A DNA stretch of 64,000 nt from Verrucomicrobiaceae bacterium (GCA_004211885.1 SHBV01000001.1:62001-126000), one strand, 5' to 3'. Counted from the first letter of the stretch, positions 8,622 through 18,744 are shown. Notes: generated from the sequence alone by a model not told the origin. Program-made: numbers and translations.

Positions 8622-11312
8622 ATGTGGATCCGTTTACTCATTGCGTTTGCCTACATTAGTCAGGCGTATGCTGAGCTAGTTCCTGTTAATGATCTTGGGT
8701 TAAAAATTGCTCAAGGATTTGAAATTACGCACTATGCGGATTCTGTAATTGCCCCCGACGTCTATTCAATGACTTTGGACCCTTCTGGATCTGTTGTGAT
8801 TTCTTCGAGAGGCTATATTAAGAGGTTGACCGATGAAGATGGAGACGGGGTAGCAGATACAGAATCTATACTTATTAAGTCCAGTGCCGGCGCAATGGGT
8901 ATGCTTTTTTTGGATGAAAGGACTTTGCTCACTACAGAAGGAGGATATTTCAACCGCTACATTGATAAGAATGGGGACGGTAAATTTGATTCTAATCCTT
9001 TTAGGATAGGTAAGTTTGGGGGCGGGGAACATGGGATCCATGCAATTCGAAAGGATAGTCAGGGAAGAATATATTTAATTGGAGGGAACGATTCTAAATT
9101 TGCCGGTCATCAGGACATGAAGGGTTATCCACAATTAGAGGGTGGTGCCTTGATCCGCTATTCATCAAACTTTTTGGATTCTACTCTCTTATGCCATGGA
9201 TTACGCAATCCCTATGATTTCGATTTTAATAGTGAGGGACAAATATTCACTTATGATAGTGATTGTGAGAGGGAATTTTTTCTTCCATGGTATTCGCCTA
9301 CTAGGCTCTATAGGTTAGAGGACGGTGCTCACCATGGTTGGCGCTTACCGGGTTGGAGGCGAGGCTGGAAAAGGCCGGACTATTATTACGATAGCGTAAA
9401 GCCAATAGTTAATATTGGTAGGGGCTCGCCGACTGGCGTCGCTGTTTACAGGCACACAGCTTTCCCAAAATATTATCATGATGCTGTATTTTATTGTGAT
9501 TGGACATTTGGGAAGGTCTATGTCACAAAGGCTGCTGGCCTAATCGAAGAAGCTGGCTTTCCTATTACTGATACTTTTATTGAATCTTTAGGAACTAATG
9601 GTTTTGCTCCTAGTGATATTGAAGTTGGAAAAGACGGGTCAATTTTTCTTTCGGTTGGTGGTCGAGGCACGACTGGGTCGGTTTATCATATCAGACATAA
9701 AGATTCGAAGTCTGATTCAGGGCCGATTGAAATGGGCAAAGTGATTTTGAAAGGGTTTCAAAGGGATGAAGAAAATTTGAATTCTGGATTTCAAGCTGAA
9801 GAAGCGATGATTATGGCTAGGCACCTGGATAATTCCTTATTGGATGCAACCAGTAAAGATAGAATGAGATCCCTACGGTCGTTAATGAAGGCCCTTGGTG
9901 ATTGGAACTTAAAGAGTCCATCAAAAGAATCTTTCACTGGATATGAACTCTCTAATGACGAAATTTTCAACAAAGAACATAATGATCTGCTTGTCATGGC
10001 CCGAAATTCCTCTCGGGCTCTTTTACATTCTCTGGACTTAGATGAGCGAAGGGAATCTGCCCGACTCATTGCTATGTTACGTGACTCTCATCCAATCTCC
10101 TCTACAAGGATATTGAATTTTATCACTAAAGATTCTGTGCCCGAGGAAGACTTTCATTTTCTTGCTTGTCTTGCCCGGTTATCGTCGAGCTTGGATCAGG
10201 GTTCTGCCAAGAAAATATCTGAGTCGATTTTGTGCCTCGATTCAAAGATTCAGGGAAAGCAGGTAAGATCGAAGCAAACTTATATTGATAGGCTTAATGA
10301 AGTGATTGTAGGCCTTGCAGAACGAGGTCCAATTTTTGAACACTTGTGCCAGAGCACACTCTTGGCTAGACCCAACCATGTCGGAATTGCAGGAGCCTTT
10401 CCGGAGCCTTTCCGGAGCAGAGCCGCCGAAGTTTTCTTTTTAGCCGCGTTGAAAGATCCTAAGAATGGTTGGGGAGCTGATTTAATTAATCTTATTTCTG
10501 CTCTTGATTTAGCTCGTTCATCCCCACTTTTTAGGGTCCTGGCAGAGGACCCTTCTCTCAGAGCTGCTGCCGTAATCCAATTGTCCAAGGAGCCTGCAGA
10601 AATAGATCGTCCTTTGTTTTTAGCTGCTCTCAGCTATAGCGATTCAAGTGCAGTGTCATCATCTATTAAGGCCCTGGGAGTTCTTGGTCCAAAAGCTGAA
10701 CCTGGAGAATTAATAGCGCTCTTTGGGGTGCCCGATACGCGTCTTATCTTACCCTTAATCAGCGACCTTGCGGGAAAAAAATTGAAAGATAGGAGTGAAG
10801 CTAATAATTGGCTTGCGAAAAACTATCCTGTAATTGCTCGTTCATTCAATAAGGATAATCCAAGCTCTAAGGTTAACTGGGATGCAATCTTATCTGATGT
10901 TGATTGGAATGTCGGAAATCTAAAAAGGGGAGAGAAAATTTTTGCAGAGAGAGCATGTGTTTCTTGCCACCTTTCTACAAATGCATTGGGTCCGGACCTG
11001 GCCGGTATTTCCAAAAGATTATCTCCGACTGATCTTTTCCGGGCAATTATAATGCCAAATGCTAACGTTCCTCCTGCTTACAGGGCGACAGTTTTTACGA
11101 TGAATGATGGGACTAAGCACATTGGAAGGATAGCGTTTAATTCTGCCGATGGTGTCATAGTAAGAACAGGCTCAGGAATGACAGTGAGATTGAATGAACC
11201 CGATATCATTGAGCAGAAGGACTGGTCAAATTCACTCATGCCTGAAGGATTGCTTTTGGGCCTAGGGACTGATCAGCTGGCTGATCTTTATGCGTATTTA
11301 AAGGCGCTTTAA
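8622..11312 (+). CDS. Membrane-bound dehydrogenase-like protein with C-terminal cytochrome c (TIGR02604/TIGR02603 type)
   Basis: The frame opens at TTG 8616, but ATG 8622 (MWIRLLIAFAYISQAYAE) starts a clean signal peptide; 896 residues. Residues about 20-370 form a six-bladed propeller like soluble glucose dehydrogenases: LDPSGSVVISSRG, EDGDGVADT, GLRNPYDFDFN, HHGWRLPGWRRGWKRPDYY. Residues about 390-760 are helical, HEAT-like repeats. The last 130 residues are a cytochrome c/heme-binding domain with CVSCH near residue 780, ALGPDLAGISKRLSP, then RATVFTMNDGTKHIGRI. This is the Pirellula/Verrucomicrobium dehydrogenase family; the substrate is unknown. It ends 13 bases before the convergent ion-channel gene. 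Periplasmic or membrane-associated sugar oxidation is the likely role, by inference. Confidence 0.9.
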   Translation: MWIRLLIAFAYISQAYAELVPVNDLGLKIAQGFEITHYADSVIAPDVYSMTLDPSGSVVISSRGYIKRLTDEDGDGVADTESILIKSSAGAMGMLFLDERTLLTTEGGYFNRYIDKNGDGKFDSNPFRIGKFGGGEHGIHAIRKDSQGRIYLIGGNDSKFAGHQDMKGYPQLEGGALIRYSSNFLDSTLLCHGLRNPYDFDFNSEGQIFTYDSDCEREFFLPWYSPTRLYRLEDGAHHGWRLPGWRRGWKRPDYYYDSVKPIVNIGRGSPTGVAVYRHTAFPKYYHDAVFYCDWTFGKVYVTKAAGLIEEAGFPITDTFIESLGTNGFAPSDIEVGKDGSIFLSVGGRGTTGSVYHIRHKDSKSDSGPIEMGKVILKGFQRDEENLNSGFQAEEAMIMARHLDNSLLDATSKDRMRSLRSLMKALGDWNLKSPSKESFTGYELSNDEIFNKEHNDLLVMARNSSRALLHSLDLDERRESARLIAMLRDSHPISSTRILNFITKDSVPEEDFHFLACLARLSSSLDQGSAKKISESILCLDSKIQGKQVRSKQTYIDRLNEVIVGLAERGPIFEHLCQSTLLARPNHVGIAGAFPEPFRSRAAEVFFLAALKDPKNGWGADLINLISALDLARSSPLFRVLAEDPSLRAAAVIQLSKEPAEIDRPLFLAALSYSDSSAVSSSIKALGVLGPKAEPGELIALFGVPDTRLILPLISDLAGKKLKDRSEANNWLAKNYPVIARSFNKDNPSSKVNWDAILSDVDWNVGNLKRGEKIFAERACVSCHLSTNALGPDLAGISKRLSPTDLFRAIIMPNANVPPAYRATVFTMNDGTKHIGRIAFNSADGVIVRTGSGMTVRLNEPDIIEQKDWSNSLMPEGLLLGLGTDQLADLYAYLKAL

Positions 11313-11325
11313 TCTATTATTTATA

Positions 11326-12168
11326 TTATGATTCCTGAAATTCGCTACCACAGTGATAGCAAAAAGTAGCACTCTCATGGTGTCCGTCCCGGTTACATTC
11401 TGAACAAGATCGTCCACTAGCTGCTTCTCGCTTAGAATCTCTCATGGCACCGATTACTATGCCGGTAGGGACGGCAATGATTGCATAACCTATGAGGACC
11501 ATGATGCTGGTGATTATTTTTCCTGCTGCGGTTAAAGGAACAACGTCCCCAAACCCAACAGTTGTTATAGTTATAATCGCCCAATAGATGCTAGTAGGAA
11601 TGCTACTAAATTTCATGTTTTGGGAACCCTCGACAATGTACATGACTGAACCTGTAACGGTTACAAGCATGAGAATAAAAAACAGAAAAACAAATATTTT
11701 TCCGCTACTATCACGCATGGCTCTTATTAGCCGGTTCGAATCTCCAATAAGATCAATTAATTTAAGTATCCTAAATACTCTCAACATTCTTAAAATTCTT
11801 ACGGTGGCCAAGTAATGTGCACTGTCCTCATTAAGTAAGAGTGTAATCCATAAGGGGATCCAGGCGAGCAGGTCGATGATTCCATAAAAGCTTAGAATAT
11901 ATTTGAAAGGCGATTTGACCGAATAAATACGGGCAGCGTATTCAAACATGAATAATATAGTGAAGATCCATTCGGCGACCCTGAGTAAATCTCCATATTG
12001 ATTACGAATACTTTCCACACTTTCAAGCATTGTCGCAAAAACGGCGAGAAATATTAAAACAAGTAAAACAATATCAAATCCTTTAGAGGCTGGAGTATTG
12101 TGATCAAATATAATTCTCCGAATTTTTTCCCGGGAATGGACCGGTTTTATGGAAGTGTTATCACTCAT
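11326..12168 (-). CDS. Voltage-gated potassium channel with C-terminal zinc ribbon
   Basis: A 280-residue six-TM ion-channel subunit. S1 starts near residue 28 (GFDIVLLVLIFLAVFAT). S4 is TVRILRMLRVFRILKLIDL, with Arg/Lys every third position (voltage sensor). The pore loop is ITITTVGFGDVVPL, holding the potassium selectivity filter TVGFGD near residue 205. After S6 (IITSIMVLIGYAIIAVPTGIV) comes a short cytoplasmic tail with two CxxC pairs, CSECNRDGHHESATFCYHCG, a zinc-ribbon-like module. The tail is unusual for KvAP/Kch-type channels but is known in some bacterial channels. It probably controls K+ flux; regulation by metal or redox via the ribbon is a guess. Single gene; convergent with the gene ending at 11312. 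Confidence 0.93.
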   Translation of the reverse strand: MSDNTSIKPVHSREKIRRIIFDHNTPASKGFDIVLLVLIFLAVFATMLESVESIRNQYGDLLRVAEWIFTILFMFEYAARIYSVKSPFKYILSFYGIIDLLAWIPLWITLLLNEDSAHYLATVRILRMLRVFRILKLIDLIGDSNRLIRAMRDSSGKIFVFLFFILMLVTVTGSVMYIVEGSQNMKFSSIPTSIYWAIITITTVGFGDVVPLTAAGKIITSIMVLIGYAIIAVPTGIVIGAMRDSKREAASGRSCSECNRDGHHESATFCYHCGSEFQES

Positions 12169-12223
12169 TTTGTTTTAACTATTAATCCATAATTACTTAA
12201 TCTGCAAAGTGGTGATATCTTTG

Positions 12224-12904
12224 TCAGTTATTAGTGAAAACTTTTCTTAAAGAGATCGATTCGAATTCTACTTTTGTCTCATAGCTTGCTAGCCCAAAAG
12301 GTTGACATTTTTCAATTGGGCCGGGTCGCATAGAAATGTGTTTGTCTGCGATGATGCAATTAACAACTAATTTTTTATCTATCCAACAGCGAATTCTTCC
12401 GTGTGTTACTTCGACTCTAATTGTATACAATCGATCATGATCATAATTGAGGGTACTTCTAGTAATATTTTTGTTTGCGTCGAGATAATCAATATTGGAT
12501 AAACCTGTGACCTGACCGCCCCAAGCCCCTGCTACGAAAGTGCAGCAAGAATTCTTTTCAGGAACTGGAAAAGTTAGGGCGCAAAAAAAATCTCGTCCAT
12601 CAATCTTACGTGCTTTTAGTGTTATTTCGTATTCATCATTAGGCGGTTCAAAGTTGGAATCATTGATTACCATACCGGTCAGAGGGTCTCCGCGGTCGAA
12701 AATAATTTTTCCGTTTTCAATTCGTACATTAGTATTTTTTTCTTCGCCAAATTGAAGTTCTTTCCAAATCCCTAAAGATTTCCCATCAAATAATTTGATG
12801 ATAGATTCCTCTTTAGAGGTATTTTTATCAGACCCTTTATTTGAAGAGCAGGAAAAAAAGTTTAGTATGGCAACTACCGCGATTGCATGCTTCAGTTTCA
12901 ACAT
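12224..12904 (-). CDS. DUF1080 (3-keto-disaccharide hydrolase-like) lipoprotein
   Basis: A 226-residue lipoprotein. The signal ends in the lipobox NFFSC (Cys near residue 19), followed by a Ser/Lys-rich linker. The DUF1080 jelly roll covers about residues 35-222: IKLFDGKSLGIWK opens it, then VRIENGKIIFDRGDPLTGMV, EYEITLKARKIDGRDFF, GRIRCWIDKKLVVNC, and FGLASYETKVEFESISLRKV closes it. This order is the family signature. Some members hydrolyse 3-keto-glycosides, but many are binding modules, so enzymatic function is not certain. It is divergent from the imelysin-like gene with only 12 bases between the probable starts. Confidence 0.88.
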   Translation of the reverse strand: MLKLKHAIAVVAILNFFSCSSNKGSDKNTSKEESIIKLFDGKSLGIWKELQFGEEKNTNVRIENGKIIFDRGDPLTGMVINDSNFEPPNDEYEITLKARKIDGRDFFCALTFPVPEKNSCCTFVAGAWGGQVTGLSNIDYLDANKNITRSTLNYDHDRLYTIRVEVTHGRIRCWIDKKLVVNCIIADKHISMRPGPIEKCQPFGLASYETKVEFESISLRKVFTNN

Positions 12905-12916
12905 ATTATTAAAGGC

Positions 12917-14152
12917 ATGAATATGAACTTAAGAATTTTACTCCGTTCTTTAATTGTAGGAACAACTCTATGTCATATTACCTATTTGCCAAGCCACGGC
13001 CAAGATAGACTCTTTGCCCCAAGAAAATCAAAATTAATTCTCAAAGCGCCGGTCCCAAAGAGTGTGGCTGAGGCGAAGCGGTTATTCGTCTATAATTATT
13101 GCAATATTTCGGAGGCCGCCTCTAGTTCAGCGCTTTTGCAAGGGAAGGCTCTCAAGGAAGCCGTTTCTGCTTTTGTAAAAGACCCAAAGGCTGAAACGCA
13201 TCTCCTCGCAAAGGTTAGTTGGATGCGGGCAAGGTTGCCTTTTTTGCAGAGTGAATTTTCCCGTCTAATTGCTGAATCGGGGAAAGTTGATCGTGACATT
13301 TCTAATCGGTTAAATGGTTGGCCAATTGACCCTGGGCATATTGATTATATAAAAAAAGCGATTGGAAAAAATATAATTGGCAACAAAGAGAAGTATCCGG
13401 CTATTACTTCTGAATTTCTGAGAAGTATTAATTTGAAGGCAGGGCAATCTAATTTTACAACTGGGTACCATGTCATTGAGTTTCTTTTGTGGGGCGAGGA
13501 TTTGGACCAATCATCTAGTGGGAAACGTTCATTTAAAGACTACGATAAAAACAATTCAGAATTGGCCAAGCGACGGGCAGATTATTTAGTGGCCTGCTGT
13601 GATCTTCTAGTTCAAGACTTGGAGGATTTGGTATCTGGTTGGGCTCCTGAGAGCAAAAACAATTTGAGATCCCGTATAGAGTCGATGCCTTCTGATCAAG
13701 CAATTACAAATATATTAGGAATGGCTTCGTTTCTGGCTGATGATCTTGCCGAGTCCCAAATTGGGTCTATGATTGTTAAGGGTTCAATTTTTAAGGAGCA
13801 GTCAACGTTCAGCGACACGACACATTTTGATTTTTTACATACTGTCGCGGGGATATCTAACCTGGCAGCTGGTGCTTATGTTGGATTGGATGGAAAGTTA
13901 CAGGTTCTAGGCCTTGGCTTAATAGGCCTTGCAGAACAGATCCCTAATTCACAAGCTGATAAGATCCGTTCCTTAATTAATGATGCGATGAAGTCTGCCC
14001 AAGCATTCAAGGGACCCTTCGACCAGTTCAATCAAGAAGGAGAAAGTCTGGTCCCACCTGAAGAATCGACTGTTACTCTAAAGGCTCTCTCTGAGAGCCT
14101 GCGTGAATTTGCCAAAGAGATTAATACTCTTTCAAAGGCCCTCAGTTCTTAA
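12917..14152 (+). CDS. Imelysin family (M75) iron-regulated-type protein
   Basis: The chosen start is ATG 12917 (MNMNLRILLRSL), giving 411 residues with a signal peptide to about PSHGQ. The in-frame start at 12887 would lie inside the divergent DUF1080 gene and adds non-signal residues. The imelysin GxHxxE motif appears as GYHVIEFLLWGEDLD near residue 185, a hallmark of the ICMP/imelysin family. The C-terminal half is helical (FDFLHTVAGISNLAAGAYVGLDG...). Relatives such as EfeO- and ICMP-type proteins are periplasmic or outer-membrane and linked to iron uptake; the protease activity is disputed. Its stop overlaps the stop of the convergent 14149-18744 gene, sharing TTAA. Confidence 0.88.
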   Translation: MNMNLRILLRSLIVGTTLCHITYLPSHGQDRLFAPRKSKLILKAPVPKSVAEAKRLFVYNYCNISEAASSSALLQGKALKEAVSAFVKDPKAETHLLAKVSWMRARLPFLQSEFSRLIAESGKVDRDISNRLNGWPIDPGHIDYIKKAIGKNIIGNKEKYPAITSEFLRSINLKAGQSNFTTGYHVIEFLLWGEDLDQSSSGKRSFKDYDKNNSELAKRRADYLVACCDLLVQDLEDLVSGWAPESKNNLRSRIESMPSDQAITNILGMASFLADDLAESQIGSMIVKGSIFKEQSTFSDTTHFDFLHTVAGISNLAAGAYVGLDGKLQVLGLGLIGLAEQIPNSQADKIRSLINDAMKSAQAFKGPFDQFNQEGESLVPPEESTVTLKALSESLREFAKEINTLSKALSS

Positions 14153-17100
14153 TTGCTTGAAACGCTTAATCTATAAAATAAAGCACTACCAAGAGAACTG
14201 AAAGGCTCGTTCGAACGATAGGTCACCTTTTCCGTTCCGTCACCATTGCTAGTTGTGGAAACTAAACTGAACTGGTCCGATGATTCGTTCCATTCTCTGA
14301 GATTTGAACTTGTCTGGATCAAATGAATAATACCATTGGCATTAGAGCTTTTTTGAAACTCAAAGATTACATATTGTCCTGTCTGTCCATTAATATCTAT
14401 AGATTCGATCCTAACTGATGGAGCGCTTCGAGAATTTGAATTTGCGTCATCTGTTCCAAGAGCAAATTCAAGGAAGGCATTCTGACCGTCTTGGTCCTCA
14501 TCCTTTTCTGGATCGCCGTTGAATCCTGCGCCCTCTTCTTGGCCTGGGCTTCCTCCAACATAACTACTAGCACGCCAGCTCGTTGCCTTTGAATGGTCAG
14601 GGTTCGTTGTCGGGTCTATCAGAGTTAATGTGAAACCTTCTCCATCCGCTGAGGTTGGCCATGGTTCTACATCGTTGTAAGTAAAGTCTTTGATAGTGCT
14701 TCCTGATTCTCCAAGTATGACAATTTGCTCTCCGTCATTACTCAAATTTCCTGAGAAATTTCCTGCAATGATTACATTTGGGTTTCCGTAACGGAAATTG
14801 AAAGCTTCGATGTTGTCTACAATGACTAATCTTTCTCCTGGAGGAAGAACGAGCGATTCAGCGCTGAGTCTATTATCAAAAGTAAAATTAATACCCTGAC
14901 TGATTACGACTCCTTCGAGGTTAACTGAACGGGTCGGATGAACGTTCATTAGTTCAATGAATTCAAAGTCTCCACGGCTCTCATGGCCAGCTTCTTTTTC
15001 TTCGTCCGTAGCTGATGCGGGGCGGTAATTGAGTTCAGAGACAACAATGTTATTATTGGATGCTGTTAACGTATTTACTTTGAAAAGGGCCCGAGTTGCC
15101 GGGCTCCAGTCGGCTCCATCAAATGTCCTTGCTCTGACTTCGACTCCTCCTTCAAGCCCTATCGAACCATCATAAGCGTAAGAATTTGGTGAAGGACTGT
15201 TACCAGACCCTGCGGTAGCGATGAGTTCAAATCTCCATAAAGCATCACTACTATTTGCTCCGGCATTCAATCCATGCATGGCCAACATATTTTCACCTAC
15301 GTTTAATCTTTCGATATGAGGTGTCATATCAAATTCCATGAAAGTCATCGCTTCAGAATCGCTATGAGTTGAAGTTGCTCTTGAGTCCCAAGCCAAATCT
15401 GCCGGACTACGTGCTGAGTCACGAGTGGCTTCTTCACCGTTAAGATAAGCAACGAAACTGTCATCGTACTTGACTCTGAGTGTGAGCTGAGTGAGTCCTT
15501 CTAGCTGCTTGGCAGTCACATTGAATGGTACGCGAATATATGCAGTTGGATTGATGCGATACATTTCTTCTTCAACATCGACTCCGATATCAGGATCGTA
15601 AGTGCCTGAAGGGCTCCTCTCTATTCCAACGCCCTGTTTTCCTATCGTCCAGTTATCACCGTTAGGAGGTGAAGAAGTGTTTGTCCACTGGGCAATGGAA
15701 AGAGAACTCCCTCCATTTGTTTCGGAAGGAATTAATACTTCACAGTCTGAATTCTCAGTAATAAATGTAGTGACAATGCCTCTTGCATTTCCTGGAACTC
15801 TTGGATCAGTGCCGTCAATAGTATAATAGATCGTTGATCTTGACCATTTGTTCGGATCAGATATCTGTAACTTAAATCCTGAGTTAACTTCACCTCCTAA
15901 CTTATTGAAGTCCGGCGGGAGTGCGTAATCTGAGTTAGATTCAGATGTGCCTCTTGATTGAGTTTCTACCCAATCGAGTCTTTGTCTGAGCCAGTTCTTC
16001 ATCCAGTCAACTTCTGCCTGATGAGTGCGCCTTGACTGATAGCCTCCGGCATTTGGCCAGAGGTAATTTCCAAGGACTCTCCACTTGTTAAAGTTGCGAG
16101 TCACAGCAGATTCTCCCTGAGCGTTAGGTAAATCTAATTCAGCGTCCCAACGATCAATTTGGTTCATTAGATTTTCGTCACTGAATGTGCTTCTCCTAAG
16201 TTCCCAGAACCTGTCCCAGTATGCTAATCTGAATTCTCTACTCTTAAATAGCCTCTGATACCAATAGTAGTCACTTCCACCTACTTGAGGATAATACCAA
16301 CCTCTGGGATTTTCTCCGCCAAGATAATTGGCATTTCCTAGGCCCAAATTGTAATCCCATACAGGGAGGGCACGAATTTTTCCGTATCTTGGTTTAACGA
16401 AATAGGCGCTGATCCTGTAACCGTCAATTTCTTTAAACGATTCAACAAATAAGTGATTATCAATGAAGGTGGGAACATTAATGAATCCATTATAGCCGAC
16501 TTGTGGATCTTCAAAGTCTTCTCCATGCAGGGCCCTCTCAAAATCGTTGATGTAACCTTTTAGATAATTTAACTGGGTCGTGCTGACTCTTTCAGGATCG
16601 TGCATGTCCAGAGGAACCCTTTCCACGGCAGTTGACCAGGGCTGGCTGCGTGGAGCTTTATCTTTTTTGAAGATATAACCTCCCTGTATCAGTTCCGGAT
16701 CAGTGACGTCATTCTCTAGGTCATCGATTTCTACCCTTCCTTTGGATATTTTGATTTTTTCCATGAGCACGTAAACGCCACGATAATCGCTCATTGATAC
16801 GTCACTTCCTTTTCGGGTATTAACGAATAGCTCAACAAATCTGGTCCTCACTCCGCCCTGATTACCCCATAAGTCTCTGGCCAGATTGTAAGTGAGTACG
16901 TTACGCATGAGTGTCTTATCAGAATAGGGTGCATGAATGATCCAGTCTGATTCGCTTGGCATGCCGAGTATAGATTCGTCCTTGTCTTCTCCCTCATTAT
17001 TATTAATTTCCCATGCATATTGCTTCTTAGCGAACCCTGATGAGCTTTGCCCACGGATATGCATAGCTCCTCGTCCCTGAAAGTCGGGAGTTCCGTTCAT

Positions 17101-18744
17101 GTGGGCGAACCCGTCAGCTGGGTCCCTGTCAATGACGACGTTGTATGAGAACCGGAAATTTCTATTTCCATCATCGATGTTCGCTCCGTTCGTGTCGGCC
17201 ACAATAATAGGTAATCCAGAAGTGAAATTGGCTACGCTAGAGTTTAGTTCAATGAAGGTTCTACTCTTCACGTCACTAGGAGGCCTGCCAGGCTCATAGA
17301 TCCTTGCACGGATCGTGGTCGTGTCCCTGATCGTGAAGGGTGAGCCATTATATATTGTGGAGGAAGAGGTGGGAACACTGTTGTTGGTCGTGTATCTGAC
17401 GACTGCAGTTGGTGATTCAGGGGTAAGGATGCGAAGAGTAGTGCTGCCACTGAAAAGTCCACCGGGCTTATCAAATTGGAGTTGTTCACCTGGTGGGTTG
17501 GGGAATTGGGGAGCTCGGTTTACTCTTCCTGGTGTAGGATTATCAAAGTATCCGAATGTCCTTTCAGTCCCTAGCTCTCCGTAGCTCACGTCCTCGACCT
17601 GTTCTTCATAATTAAATTCGCTGAGTATGGTTTTTCCGTCTGCTGCTATTAAAGCGAGTTGACCATTTTCACCTGCCAGAGAAAAATTCGAGTGCAGTTC
17701 ACTGTTGGGATTTCTGCGATTCTTTCCAGAAGCGAATATAACTAGATATTCGTTGGAACCGAGTGTCACAGCTGGAAATTCCCACTTGGTTAAATCTTCG
17801 GTATTGTCTGTCAGGAAGTAGCCTTCAAGATCAACGGCTGAATCTTTGCCATTGTGTATTTCTATCCAGTCGGAAGTTTCTTTGTCCTCATCCTCCAGTG
17901 TACTGTCATTCCTTGCACAAAACTCACTCACATAGAGATCCCCATTTCTGACAGGTTCTTTTGTTTCTGTGGTGATAATAAGATTATCAATGAAGAGGTC
18001 CTGATTCGCACCGCCGACACGAGCTGAGATGATAAACGTGTGCTCATCATTAGGATTAAATTCAGCAGTATCTATGCCGGTGAAGTTTGCGTTTGTGTTC
18101 ATTCCTGTGGTATTGAAGGAAGCTCCGGTCCCGGGATCCCAACTCATTTCAATGCTGCCCTGAATCCTTTGCCCGTCATTGAGAATTGTTCCATTTTCAA
18201 AAGCAAGTTGTCCAATGTCTGTTTCGTTCACTATTCCAGAAATGTTAACTCCTTGCTCAGAGTCACCGTTACGCCATGTGTCAACTTCAAAAGATAGGTT
18301 CTGAGTCACTCCTGGGCGACCAGCCATTCCTTCTTCTGCTTGGCCTGGATCACCCATCGGAGCGTTACCGTAATTTAGTGAAAACCCGTCAGCGGGATCA
18401 TTACTACCAGGACCGTCATAGAGTTCATAATCGAAAGTGATCGAGAACCCTTGAGAAGATCCAGGAACGGCTGGAACTGAAAAGCTTGAAAATCCTAATG
18501 CTTCACCGTCCTGAGTTAACTGTAAACGACCGTCAACAATACTAGCGGCTTGGCCAGTAATGACCGACCCATCACCAAGTTCAGTGGTGCCGTTTGGAAA
18601 TCCATTGAAGTCTTGGTCATAGGTTTCAGCCATTGTCGTTACGATTGGCAAGAAGCATAAGAGAAGCAGAAGAGGGATCATTCTTTGAGTTTTCACAGTA
18701 TTTAAGATCTGGATAGGGGTTTTATGAGGGGATTTTCTTTTCAT
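14149..18744 (-). CDS. Giant secreted CotH-kinase/lamin-tail protein with N-terminal lectin-like domain
   Basis: A 1,531-residue secreted protein. The signal peptide (MIPLLLLLCFLPIVTTMAE) begins near residue 22. Domains in order: a lectin-like jelly roll (about 40-255; FEVDTWRNGD, ARVGGANQDLFIDNL); a lamin-tail domain (about 270-350; LYVSEFCARND); an FN3/chitobiase-C-like domain (about 450-500; VRYTTNNSVP); a CotH-kinase region (about 510-925; MHIRGQSSSGFAKKQYAW, GGYIFKKDKAP, LPVWDYNLGLGNANY); a second sugar-domain-like block (YYTIDGTDPRVPG); a second lamin-tail domain (about 1230; IVVSELNYRP); and a beta-rich C-terminal tail ending FYRLSVSSN. CotH proteins phosphorylate proteins in spore coats, and verrucomicrobial relatives are exported. 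It may be co-expressed with the giant protein upstream, although a hairpin lies between them. Confidence 0.88.
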   Translation of the reverse strand: MKRKSPHKTPIQILNTVKTQRMIPLLLLLCFLPIVTTMAETYDQDFNGFPNGTTELGDGSVITGQAASIVDGRLQLTQDGEALGFSSFSVPAVPGSSQGFSITFDYELYDGPGSNDPADGFSLNYGNAPMGDPGQAEEGMAGRPGVTQNLSFEVDTWRNGDSEQGVNISGIVNETDIGQLAFENGTILNDGQRIQGSIEMSWDPGTGASFNTTGMNTNANFTGIDTAEFNPNDEHTFIISARVGGANQDLFIDNLIITTETKEPVRNGDLYVSEFCARNDSTLEDEDKETSDWIEIHNGKDSAVDLEGYFLTDNTEDLTKWEFPAVTLGSNEYLVIFASGKNRRNPNSELHSNFSLAGENGQLALIAADGKTILSEFNYEEQVEDVSYGELGTERTFGYFDNPTPGRVNRAPQFPNPPGEQLQFDKPGGLFSGSTTLRILTPESPTAVVRYTTNNSVPTSSSTIYNGSPFTIRDTTTIRARIYEPGRPPSDVKSRTFIELNSSVANFTSGLPIIVADTNGANIDDGNRNFRFSYNVVIDRDPADGFAHMNGTPDFQGRGAMHIRGQSSSGFAKKQYAWEINNNEGEDKDESILGMPSESDWIIHAPYSDKTLMRNVLTYNLARDLWGNQGGVRTRFVELFVNTRKGSDVSMSDYRGVYVLMEKIKISKGRVEIDDLENDVTDPELIQGGYIFKKDKAPRSQPWSTAVERVPLDMHDPERVSTTQLNYLKGYINDFERALHGEDFEDPQVGYNGFINVPTFIDNHLFVESFKEIDGYRISAYFVKPRYGKIRALPVWDYNLGLGNANYLGGENPRGWYYPQVGGSDYYWYQRLFKSREFRLAYWDRFWELRRSTFSDENLMNQIDRWDAELDLPNAQGESAVTRNFNKWRVLGNYLWPNAGGYQSRRTHQAEVDWMKNWLRQRLDWVETQSRGTSESNSDYALPPDFNKLGGEVNSGFKLQISDPNKWSRSTIYYTIDGTDPRVPGNARGIVTTFITENSDCEVLIPSETNGGSSLSIAQWTNTSSPPNGDNWTIGKQGVGIERSPSGTYDPDIGVDVEEEMYRINPTAYIRVPFNVTAKQLEGLTQLTLRVKYDDSFVAYLNGEEATRDSARSPADLAWDSRATSTHSDSEAMTFMEFDMTPHIERLNVGENMLAMHGLNAGANSSDALWRFELIATAGSGNSPSPNSYAYDGSIGLEGGVEVRARTFDGADWSPATRALFKVNTLTASNNNIVVSELNYRPASATDEEKEAGHESRGDFEFIELMNVHPTRSVNLEGVVISQGINFTFDNRLSAESLVLPPGERLVIVDNIEAFNFRYGNPNVIIAGNFSGNLSNDGEQIVILGESGSTIKDFTYNDVEPWPTSADGEGFTLTLIDPTTNPDHSKATSWRASSYVGGSPGQEEGAGFNGDPEKDEDQDGQNAFLEFALGTDDANSNSRSAPSVRIESIDINGQTGQYVIFEFQKSSNANGIIHLIQTSSNLREWNESSDQFSLVSTTSNGDGTEKVTYRSNEPFSSLGSALFYRLSVSSN

